A DNA stretch of 64,000 nt, taken from positions 199,463 to 263,462 of the forward strand of contig QLIY01000065.1 of assembly GCA_003260075.1 (NCBI GenBank), given 5' to 3'. The first letter of the stretch is position 1. Each line of letters starts with the position of its first letter. This DNA is from Phallusia mammillata (Eukaryota; Chordata; Ascidiacea; Phlebobranchia; Ascidiidae). The notes under the pieces were generated by a model, which made no database searches, had not been told where the DNA came from, and saw only the letters and a program-made list of their open reading frames with translations. This document shows, piece after piece, positions 11,696 to 22,700 of the stretch. The translations under genes and the position numbers were made by a program.

Positions 11696-14600
11696 TCCTT
11701 TTAAACCACAATTCAATAGAGGTCGTTGTTTTAACCGATTTTAAACCTAACATAAGCTGAAAAAGCAACAATAGTTTTTTTCTAACACTTAGAAAAGTAG
11801 TGCTGTACTCTGACATGGTAGAAAATCTCTGTGACCCGCTGGTTGCTGTAAACCGCTTGGCATAAACTGCTTCGTTGATTAATGGCCAGGAAGTTATCTC
11901 TGAATTGCTTCGCATGGGCATGAATTCGTCAAAGCAAAGGCACCACAGGCAACAATGCCATTCTACAAGCCTTTCGTATGCAACGTTATACAATGCACTG
12001 CAATCGGCTCCCGAGAGGAAAGTGTGACTTCTTCTGCTGGTGCGCTAAAATGAAAATGGCAATTACCGCAAGATCGATAAATTTACTGTACAAGTGCAGA
12101 TTTGCTTCCTAAAGCTCGCTATAAAATACATTGTATATCCTTGCATCAAAGCGCTTGCGAGGTACATTTATTTACTCGTTCGCTAAAATTAGGTTAGAAC
12201 GCTGATTACTCAACCGGTCATATGAACCAACTTAAACTACCAGCAAACAAACTAACTGACTGACAAAGAACAACCGTCAATGTACTTATCCGGCTTAAAT
12301 GCAAGAATTCTTTGGGATAGGATTGGCGCCCCACGTTGTGGCAGAACAGACGCCGGCACTATCACATCTGGCATATACCGGTTCACGTTTGATATATGCT
12401 GATTTGCAGCTTGTAGTAAAGTTCGTCTTCAAACGTACAATCCTGTAATCTATGTTACTATTCATGTGCTTGTGACAACTCTCATAAAAACGTACGGTTT
12501 TGCTTGTGGCAAACTTATCATGCAATATATTTCTTGCTAACTTGATTTATTAAAAAAGAAACTACAAATATCCTTGCAACACATAGATTGCAGCAGATAG
12601 GAGACAAACTAGCGGCTTTAGATCAATGCAGAGACATAGGGCCAGGCCCGATTGATCGTAGCACTACAAGCCACGGGAAGGTCGATGCGGCCGATATCCG
12701 CAGCGACGAAAAACGCCGTTGTAAGGGTCATATGACGAAAATCTCTTCGTTTTAATCGTAGATATCCAGCGGGGGACATTTAGGCAGGACAACACACGAA
12801 GATTGGGCGTGTGGTGCAATGTGTTTTGATGGCCCAATGGGCCTTGGGACAAATAGACTATGTACAGTTGACCTGCAGTGCTGACATGTTTGACTTTGTC
12901 AATAAACCAAATTGCGCGCTACATCATTTCCAGTAATAGCTGCGAAAAGTGGCCATTCAAAAAACGCGGAGAATCACAAGACGGTGTCGTCACATACCTC
13001 ACGCCACACGTGACATGGGTGACGTAACCACGCCGCCTAAGTATGTGCGCGTGCTCGTTGGGGAAAATACTACGTTTCCAGCCCCGCAGCGGTTCTTCGC
13101 GATGCGAGTTTCTCCCCACCTGGCCTGAAAGCAGCAAACAACTCTCGCGTAATTCTAAACCTTGAGCTCAAAAACCGCCGGTTCCGGTTTGCTTGATCGT
13201 TTAATGTTTGCCAACTAGCAACTGATTTGAGTCATCTGATATACCTTGTGTTTGCTTTTTACCTGCCTGCTTCTTGAAAAAGCACTTGAATACTGGAACT
13301 ACATTCTCCACACTGCACTCTTCGATCAACACTAACTGGGAATGCGGTACAAATTATCGCTGTAAGTAAACCAACGATTGTCCCCATTTGTAAAGCAACA
13401 TCCAGCAGCGCGATTAGACGCGTGGCTGCTGCCGTACCAGCTAAATCCGAGCGATTTCCCCATGGCACACGTCACAAAGAAAGAGAGAACCAATCAACTC
13501 CGACAGACTCCAATAATGCATTATTTAACAAGTCACATCGTATCCAGCAACGCCTTTGACCCAGTTTCAACTCTTTAGTATCTGAGTCTAGCGACTGCAA
13601 ACCCGTATTTTACTCTGAAACTCTTAACTCTTAAACGAAATTTTATTGCCTTTGTTATAGTTTGCGGAGCAAGGTGCGTTTTCGTTTAACCCCTTTTAAT
13701 GTAAGTCGTTGACGATAACCCATTGATGTTCAAAAATAGGATGTTAGGAAGCGAGTTAAAAGTTCAAATAACGAACAAGATTGCGTTTTACGACATTTTG
13801 CTTCATCAAAACAGCAATTTGATTTCTCATCGAGCTTAATTGTTTGCACGTGGTAAAACATCAAAAATTGCTGCCCGTTTGTTGACGTAGTACCACCCGA
13901 TGAAATTACTGGAGCAAATAATGGAAATGAACGGTGACAGGCGTTGACGTGATTTTACTGCTTTTCCGATGTAGTAAAAACGGCACGGTTCTTAACATTG
14001 CGAAACCCTTATGGTGTAACGGCCTATTCGCTATGCTGCACATTTCAAACAAAAACACATTGACAAAAACATGTTTGTGTTAGCAGAATATGGTACTATT
14101 ACCAGAACCGGAAACAAATCAGGTCCAATTTGCTTTCTTTTTATGGTGTACAGGGAAACCGGGAACGATTCAGGAAAAAAAATCATTAACTGTTGTAAAA
14201 TTTAGCTAAACTACGCACAACAATCTACCAAACAAGTAAATAAAACTAACTTATTCTGACTGCGGTGCAGTTAACATTTTATTGTGCTTTTTGTTACTTG
14301 TTAAGATGATGCGAACGTACGACACCGCATGCAGTTCAACGCAGATTAACTAACAAAATCAATGAACATTTGTTTGATGCTTTAATCTCTTTTAATGTCA
14401 GGGTCCTTGCAACAAAACTGCTTTTACTACACTTACAAGTTGACACTAGTTCGTATTTTTTTTAAAGTTCACGATTAGAATGTTGGAAATGGTCTAAAAG
14501 GTTTTGTTAGAAAACTTAGAAACTGTTGTGGACAGCAACAAAACCGTTACGAACAGTCTTTGTTTGTTGTTGCCCGGAAGGAAATGTAGAATTTATGTAA

Positions 14601-15374
14601 ATGCTTTAACAATGAAACCGAAGAAGAATGAAGTTGTCAAGCAGCTGCAGCTGGAAAACGTTTTAAGATCGTTTTGTTTTTCAAAACGTAAAGGCATATT
14701 TTATTGGTATATTTTGAGAAAGCCGTATGAGGGAGGAACTCTTCACTGCGGTGCGAAGAATTTTGTATTTTCACAGAGGTGCTTGAAATATTTTGCGTCA
14801 TTTGTTTGTCTTCAGTCATCCGCACTTCCAACAGAAATCATGCTCATAGCTAGTCGCGACAATAAGTAGCAAGAAAGCAGTAAATTTGATTTAAGTTTAT
14901 TTACCTCGTGAATACCAGACGAATTTTAGGCAACAGCGATTAGCTTTTTCCTGATTCTCTAGTATAGTAGAATCAACTCAACTCAATGTTCCTCATCCTT
15001 TTTACCCTCCCATAAGTTATACAAAATTTCATGTCTCAAGGAACCCAAAAAAAAACTTTGTTGTGACTACACTATCCTTCCACTTGTTTACCTTTGAGTG
15101 GAAAAACGTCTTTTCAACTTTGTCCAGAGCTATTTTTATTTATGTTTCTATGACTGTGCCGCTTGTCGCTGTCGGTTGTATTGTTTACAGTCAATGCGAC
15201 ATATGCACGTGTTGTTGTTTTGAGCATGTTCTTTTCGAAGTTCTTTGGATTCTTTACAAAGTGTAAGGTTGCGTTGACAGAGTAACTTTCCGGCACTGTT
15301 TTCCAGATAAACCTGTAGGTGTTATATGTTTATGAATAAATCAATCATATGAGCGTATTCTGAAATAGAAAAGT
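11696..15374. other. Mostly intergenic region left of NUFIP1
   Basis: Apart from the unresolved secreted-protein-like frames at 12.3-13.5 kb I see no supported gene. A minus-strand open stretch at 11800-11990 might be an upstream exon of the acidic protein but lacks clear splice sites. The plus frame at 14504-14869 begins with a non-ATG codon and has no homology I recognise. No RNA gene was evident. Confidence 0.5.
12294..13450 (-). CDS. Possible small secreted Cys-rich protein (unresolved exons)
   Basis: At about 13259-13381 a minus-strand frame begins MGTIVGLLTAIICTAFPVSV, a good signal peptide, followed by a short Cys-containing segment ending at a donor near 13260. Downstream, acceptor CTTTCAG near 13131 opens frames over 12919-13130. 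A further open stretch at 12298-12525 contains five cysteines and ends in a stop near 12296. I could not make the phases join unambiguously and did not recognise a family. The locus may be a cytokine-like or other secreted factor, or chance ORFs. Confidence 0.25.
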
Positions 15375-17900
15375 ATGAATCCAAACTGCTTTACATTTCA
15401 AGAGTTGGCTAACAACGCAAGCGCATTTAATCAATTTGCACTTGGTGGACAGCAGTATGAGACCAGTCAAGATAAAAGCTACACCAACGTACATACATCA
15501 GCATTGCCAAGAGATGGACACTATTACCAAAAACAAAAGTTTAACAAGAAACGTACGCTTGAGAACTGTTCAGCAGGTTGGGGTGGTAAAAAACAAAAAT
15601 CTGAAAACTTTATTGACTTTTGTGATGTATGTGACAGAGGTTTTAAAACACAAGAGAAAAAGCAAGAGCACTTTTCACAACATATAAAGGTTTGTTGCAT
15701 ACTTGGTGTAAACATATGCCATTACCAGTCTGCAGAGTGCAGAATGTGGCACGCGCAATTTTTTTTAAACAAAATTTTTTGCACGCCAATTTTTTGGGTT
15801 TGCACGCGCAAATTTTGCACCAAAGGCATTTAATTGGCCTGTATTGACCTCTTGAACTTGCTTTTGCATCTGCTGAAAATTGTCTCGCATGCGAACCTAC
15901 CGGTCGTGCATGCGCGCACGCGGAACTGCCATGTTCTGCAGACTGGTGCCATTAGGTGTTTTGCATAGACTTTGTTGGTAAACCCTGAATTGTAACTTAA
16001 GTTAAATTTATTTTTTTACACAATGTATTTGTGTGTTTTTACATGTTATTTTTATTTGCAGTGCTCAGAAACTGGTTGTAAATTTGAAGCACATTTTAAA
16101 ATTGTTGAAATTCACCGTCGCAATTTTCATGGCCCTTGTAAGTATAGTTTTATTACCATGGTGGTGAAACTCCTTGATATTTGGAGGAAATATATTTTGT
16201 GCAGATAAAAATCCACACCTAAGAATAGGTTGTTTTGTAAAATAAATTGGAAACTCTTTCAAAATATTTTCTTTGACATTTAAAGAGTCATCTCATAACA
16301 CGAAGATGTGTTTTTACTTTTACTATTTTTGTCATATTTTTTGCAAGCAAAATAAATTTATTTATTAGCTTATTAGTAACAAAATGCTGCAATGCTATAG
16401 AATACCTTTTTGTTATATTTTCAATCAAACAAAAGAATCCAATACAATTACTCAACACAACCTTGCTTTTGAACCTATTACAAAAGTTTTATTGTCTGTT
16501 CATACAGATGGACCTAAGACAAGTTTGGAAAGCCCAGAAGAAATTAAAAAATGGAGAGAGGAAAGAAGAAAAAAATTTCCCACCAGCGCTCGTATTCAAG
16601 AGAAACAAGCCACAGAAATTGAAAGACACAAGTCTGGTGCAATTTTACAGCCCCAATCTTTTAGGTACTAAAAAATTGTTGTGTAAAAAAATATAAAATA
16701 TACATTATCAACTAAAATAGGATTATATTATTCAGGAATTGATTTAAAAAATGGCTAAAATTTAAAATAGCAGAATTGCTTTATGCAACATTTTTTACAC
16801 CTTTTTCAATTTAAGATGTTCTAATTTTTTGCAATTTATTTAACTAGCAAGTTTCGAGGCAAACGATCAAATAGAGGTGGAAGAGGATCCAGGGGAAATA
16901 GATTTAGGTAAAAAATTTAATAAAAATAATCCAAATCTATTTGTGAAAAAATCATTTTTGCTTTCAATCTGTAGAGGAAGAGGAAATTCAAGGAATGTTG
17001 AAAACAATAAATATGTGGTTTATGAGCAACAGAAGCCCACAAACAATCCAATGGATTTCTTTGCTGCTAATCAAGATTTACAGAATGGTAGGACATGAAC
17101 ATATTTAAATTAAATATAACTGTATTATGTTGAAATTAACTGTTTGTTTTAGTTATTACATTAATTCTTTTTTGCTTTACTGTTTTAATAATCTTATTTC
17201 AACAAAGACATTTTTTATTTCAGATGGTTTTATGACATAACAAACACAAACTTTCATAAATGAACTTAAAACTTAAGGTGTTAGCTTGAGGTAAAGGCTT
17301 TGACACTTCAGTTTATCATATAGCTTTTCCTGCCTTTTTCCACAGATGTATTAGATGGTGAAACTCCTGCAGAAGAGGCAATTCCTTCAATAGGGAAAGG
17401 CTTGGGTGGTTTAGGAATGTTGATGTCAAATTATGACAGTGAAGATTCTGATGACTCAGAAAAAACGCCAAATGAAGTCACTAAACTAAGTGACACGGAA
17501 ACAGCAGTTAAAAATATTAAGTAAGTTCAAGTAAGAATAATTAAGCTAGTTGTGATTAAAGGTTAAATGATCTTAACCGTTGTATACCTTTGCCAAGCAG
17601 TAGCTCAAAAGATGGGGCTAAACCTGCATTGTCTGAAAAACCTGGACAATATAAAAAGGGAAGAAACAAGCAGCAAAGTAGACCAGCATATAAATCACGC
17701 TTAGCTAGACCTTCGCTTTTACGAAAGGCAAGTATACAGGATTGGTTTGTCCTACTAAGTATTTTAGTGGTTTGTCTAATTTTGTGATCTGTTTATAGCT
17801 TCTGGAACCAGAGATGCGCCGGGAACGCAACGATATTTTGCAATGTGTTCGTTTTATTGTGGAAAACAACTTTTTTGATAAAAGTGATGAACACATCTAG
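15375..17900 (+). CDS. NUFIP1: NUFIP1, nuclear FMRP-interacting protein 1 orthologue
   Basis: Eight coding exons: 15375-15689, 16062-16137, 16508-16664, 16848-16907, 16975-17087, 17346-17520, 17601-17727 and 17799-17900. All phases agree and give 374 residues ending in TAG. The C2H2-type segment (CDVCDRGFKTQEKK, then CSETGCKF and HRRNFHG) crosses the exon 1/2 junction. It is followed by the family motif PEEIKKWREERRKKFP, an RG-rich stretch in exons 4-5, an acidic LMSNYDSEDSDDSE block, and the conserved C-terminal PEMRRERNDILQCVRFI segment. NUFIP1 is an RNA-binding adaptor for box C/D snoRNP and R2TP assembly and has been linked to ribophagy. Exon 7 ends in a GC donor. A poly(A) signal AATAAA lies at 18325-18330. 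Confidence 0.93.
15725..15946. mobile_element. MITE with CCAGTCTGCAGA termini, 222 bp, in NUFIP1 intron 1
   Basis: Termini CCAGTCTGCAG and CTGCAGACTGG form inverted repeats, with flanking perfect 8-bp target duplication TGCCATTA at 15717-15724 and 15947-15954. The internal sequence is rich in GCACGCGC motifs and non-coding. The 8-bp duplication suggests a hAT-type transposase acting in trans. Confidence 0.88.
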
Positions 17901-18324
17901 ATTTTTTGGATTTTTTTTGTGGTGGTGGGTCACTATTTATCTTGCTGCTGATACTAAACCGTTTTCTATTTTTTCCGAACTGCTGACTAAAATTAAATTC
18001 CTTCATAAAAATCATATAAAAGTTTATTGCATTGGTGTAACGATAAGCGAATTTGACCACACTCATTAAGTCAAGTTTTGCTGGCCATAATGGAAAGTGA
18101 TATTTTGCCACATGAATTTAGCGTAAAATACGCGACAGATCGGCATTTCCGATACTACAAGACTAACTCCAGCGGCCAAAGCAGTGTAAAAGTCCTCCTG
18201 TTCTCGCTTAGCGACGCATGAAAATGATTAGCAATGTTTTTTCCAAGTGGGTTTTGGCTGAAAAGCTTACATCATAACTTCTAAAACCGAAGGCTGTATC
18301 AATGTGATATATATGCATTTACAT

Positions 18325-18330
18325 AATAAA
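18325..18330 (+). terminator. Poly(A) signal AATAAA, candidate for NUFIP1
   Basis: A canonical hexamer lies 425 nt downstream of the NUFIP1 stop, in the convergent interval between NUFIP1 and the cellulase gene. No other gene signal was seen in 17901-18751. Confidence 0.45.
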
Positions 18331-18751
18331 GGCACTTTTGCACAGTGACTGCAACAATTCAGGCATTGGATCCAAATCAAACAAGTTGAGTAAAATAGAA
18401 AACAAAAACAATATTTATCAGCCACAAAGTCGGTCGAATAACTGCGCTAGAACATGTTCGGTCCTCGGGTGTAAAGTGAGGCTTTCCTTTGTTGAAATTC
18501 CAATATTTCCATGTGTTCCAGGTAACAAGACAGTGGCCGACTTGTTCATTCGTGCAGTTTTGAAACGCGTGCCACCTGCAAAATAATTACGACTTACAAT
18601 TTTGGGAAGTTAAATTTAGAAAGATACCAGGAAAACACGCACCGACACATCACATTGGACTCCTTTGGATGAATGGGAATAGATTGCACTTTATCGTTGC
18701 ATTCATTGAATGTATTTTGAATTCCTCGGACAAAGCACTTCTGTTTGTACA

Positions 18752-19788
18752 CTACACAATAGAAAATCGGATTACTAGTTTAAAAAGTAATTTCCAGTTA
18801 GCTAGAGCTCTGAATTCCTTACGTTCCTCCTTTTCCTTGCATTTTAACTCCAGTTCAGTAAAGTAGCGATCGTATGAAGCGTCGTTGTTCCAAAAGTTAT
18901 AAAAACTCCACAAGTCATCGCAGGTGGCACCCTGTTTGTCTGCGCACTCCTGTAGCAAATACAATTTAAAACATCAATTATTCAAACACCAAAGCCTGTT
19001 ATGTAATTACAAGCTCGCATGAAGACTTTAACGCACCTCGAAAGCAGTGTACCGGCATTCGTATTTTTGTCGGGCGGGATGCGTGAGGAATTTTCTTCGC
19101 TCGATGGCACAGAAGTCAAAAACTTGCATTGGATCACAAATTCCACCTGTACAAATGGCATTTGTCAAAATTTGCTTCAAATGCGAATACGTAAAACATG
19201 ATCTATCACACGACAACAAATAATGACACGTGCATTCACCTTTGAAAACCAAATCCTTCGGTGCTTCTGTGGTCGTCTTTTGCAACACGACGATTACAGG
19301 GGTAACCGAAGTCGTTGTTCTGGTTATAATGCTACTGGTTTTAACTGGCTGAGAAGTGCTAGGCGAAACACTGGTCGGATTCAAAGTGGTTAAATCTGTA
19401 GTTGCTGAAGTAATGTAAGTCGTATCCAATGGCTGTGTTGTTGTTTGAAACGCAGCAGAAGATGCCGTTACTCCAACAGTTGTTGTCGCAAAAGCTGTCA
19501 TATTTGTTTCTCCATTATTGGGTAGAGTTTGATTTATGAACGCTGTGCCGTTGCTGACAGCCATGACAGTTGTATTTGCAACAACTTCGCCACCCGGGCC
19601 GTAATTTCCCCAGTCAATATTGTTGTTATTTTCAAAGAATTCTTCGAGATCTTCTGGATTGATTGGAGCTTCCCCGGGTACAGGAGTGGTGGTTTGAACT
19701 GTAGTTGTGGTGGTGGCAGTGTTCGGTTCAGGGGTCGTGGTCAATGGTGGATATAACTCAAGATACTTTAAACCGGCGATGGCAGACT
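18752..19788 (-). other. Thr/Ser-rich linker and Cys-rich C-terminal tail of the cellulase
   Basis: After the GH9 fold the protein runs through a linker of roughly 160 residues rich in Thr, Ser and Pro, likely O-glycosylated, with an acidic Asn-rich patch in its first half. A Cys-rich tail follows, with segments such as [29 protein letters not shown] and [15 protein letters not shown] do not recognise this tail. Positions 19147-19239 could be a 93-nt in-frame intron (donor GTGAAT, acceptor TTTGTACAG) or coding; it carries five of the cysteines. The end at 18752 is a stop after a long open stretch and may overrun an unrecognised donor. Confidence 0.6.
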
Positions 19789-22700
19789 GGAAGCAGGCGT
19801 TGTAATCTAACGCCACCTCATTGTGCCTAAAACCATACATTTTGATTATAGAAACATCACAAGACAACTAAAATAACATTAGGCATTTATAAATATACCT
19901 AATCAGTCTTAACACTTTTGTAATTGGTAAGCAATAGCAGTGCTGGATTAAGGGTCTGCTGGCCTGTAGGCACATTTTATAAGTGGCCCGAAGATCAGGG
20001 TTGCCAACTAAAAAAATAGAATTATCAGTGTTGCCAAATCATTGTGTCAAAGTTCGTTGTTGCAAAGTGGCCTGGATTTTTGACTGGCCTGTAGGCACGT
20101 GCTTACTTTGCCTAATGGTTAATCCGGCACTGAGCATTAGTAGCCTATAGATACCCTGCATATAGACAGGGTTGCCATCGATGCCGCATCGTTGGTGTAG
20201 TAGAATAAGAGCTTTGTTAACTGTTTAAATATAGGCGGTGTCGACAATGAAAGAGGTTGAAAACCACAGACCCCGAGATAACATTAAAATAAGGATAAAT
20301 CTTAGACATAAGACAAACGTGCTAATAATGTATTACTCAAAAGACTTTCGATCATCAGTGTACTGGTCGTTGATATCAGGCCCTCCGACCAATGCTCCAT
20401 ACAACACATGGGGATTCCTGAGTTCACTTGAAAAATGTTCGTATCCACAAACGACATCGTCTGGGCATGAACTTGCTCTGAATGAACAAATACAGAATGT
20501 AGTTCAGAAATACCTGGAACAATTCATAATGGTTGATGCCCAGTCAATCGTTTTTGTGGAAATGTTCTTTAGCACGAATGTGGTACAGCTAAATGAACCA
20601 GTCAAAATTTTCAGCATGCGACTTTAATGTCAGTGTTTTCATTGTTGTTTATTGAACCCTTGCGTTTCCAAACGATTTTTTTAACTTTGCACAATAGAAG
20701 CTGTTATAATTATCACTCTGCACAGAAATTCGCTTTTCGATGATGCCAACATCAACGTTTGTAATGAAAACGTATTCAATGAGTATACAAGCTCTCTTGC
20801 TATTATCCTGTTGCATTAATTGGTATAACTTTCTCGAAGTTGGATAATCAGTTTATATCGTACCTGTGATGAGGCCTCGTTGGTGGATTGGGTCCATACC
20901 CGACCACGTAACTTCCAAGTCCGCTGTCTCCCAGCATGTAGTGAATTTGTCTTTTTGCAAAATCCCGGTAAGTTTCGGGCTCGATACCCAGGTTCGCTGC
21001 TCCCATGCAGATATACGACACACCCGCTGCGTGGCGTAGTGGACCCCATTTGTTAATAAATATTAACCCGCGGGGCGTGTAACTGCAAAATAACCGGGTC
21101 TGATCAAGCTGGTAGTTATATTTGTTGTTTCTTGCTTTTTGACAGGAAATAAGAAAATACGCGGGGATTGATTTGTGGCTCACACCGTTATCTCATCAAG
21201 TTCCCCAAAGTTATTTGTATTTGTTTAACAAAGTTTAGGAAACACATATAGGTTACAGTGGCGTAGGCAGCCAAAAATTTTGGGAGGGGCCAAATAATTT
21301 GGGGGGGGGGGGGGTCTTTGATAGTTGAGGGACGAAACTACACTAAATTAAAGTTTATCAATGTACAACTTTGGGGGGGGGGGGAGAGTTTTTTTATGTT
21401 ATTTTGATATAAAATCTTCACGCTTCGACCAAATGTAAACTGTCAAATTTATTTCGTATTTTCAAGTTTATTTTTCCTCTTTTTTTATATACCTTTCAGG
21501 CTTGTAGGCTGAGCGATATTTTCTTGTCATCATAAAAGTTTTTCGGCTTAACTTAAAAAGATTAGTTTTTAATGTCATATTACAATTCTTCTGACACGGT
21601 CCATAAATGGGTTAAAATTTAGTTAGACAGTTGTCAAAGACCTACCCAAACAAAACGTTTTCAAAAAAAAACTTACCGAACAATGTTCTGATCAGGCTGT
21701 AATCCATTGCAAAATCGTCTTAGAGCTTTTATGTACATTGGACTCTTTGTGATTTGTGCAAGAAGCAATTGCACTCCAGGAGTTTTTTGATCCCAATTAA
21801 AGCCTTCTGCAATGGAATGAGGGGTGGGAATCTGACGGTACTGAGTCTGTAAAAAAAATAGATACATCTAATTGGGATAAGACATATGCATTTCGCTTTT
21901 TAGTGTCCGAAAAACAAATAATTTCCTGCATTCATACATTAATTACCCTGAATCGTCGCAGTTGTTCGCTTTAATTACAAGGAAATTTCATGAATAAGGA
22001 AACATTGTCTACGTTAAATGCTACATAGGTCATCTATATTGGCACATTCATTTTTGTGGTCCATTAGTTTTGACAGAAAGTTGGTTATCAAAAACAGAAG
22101 TCTGTACTATTTCCGACAAATTTAAAGTTGTTTTTCACAATCATTTACCTGTGCAGTTGACAGATAAGACCTTTCGTTTGTTGCCAAGTAAAGCCAAGTT
22201 GAAGCCCAAGCAAGCTCATCTTCAAATCCCGAACGCGACTGATAATACTGTGCTGCATCGCGAATGGATCTAAGTTCAAGCATGTCGTTTAGCAAACATT
22301 TTTAGATATTGTTTCATTGGTGCCAATTGGCTAATGATGGTCTTTAGCTACGCCGTTGTTGAATATCTTAGTTTAAAAACTGTAAATTTAGCTAAAAGGG
22401 GGGGGGGGGCATGTCGTTTAGCAAACATTTTTAGATATTGTTTCTTTGGTGCCAATTGGCTAATGTTGGTCTTTAGCAACGCCGTTGTTGAATATCTTAG
22501 TTTAAAAACTGTAAATTTAGCTAAAAAAGATTGTCTGATAAACATCTTGGCACAAACATGTTAAATGCAGTTTGTGGAAAAAATGCTGACGGTTAGGACC
22601 TTCAGTCCGCAAGTTAAACTAGCTTTTTTGTCGACAATATATAACACTAGTTTCTCGTATGCTACAATAGTCTATCGAGTGGAATTAGCACGTCTGTGAA

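Noticed and set aside
14504-14869. 121-codon plus-strand ORF
   Set aside because: It begins with TTG rather than ATG, and no splice site or family resemblance supports it.
19028-19867. 279-residue Thr-rich ORF as a stand-alone mucin-like gene
   Set aside because: It has an in-phase acceptor at 19827 and begins with the GH9 terminal motif [10 protein letters not shown], so it is the 3' exon of the cellulase.
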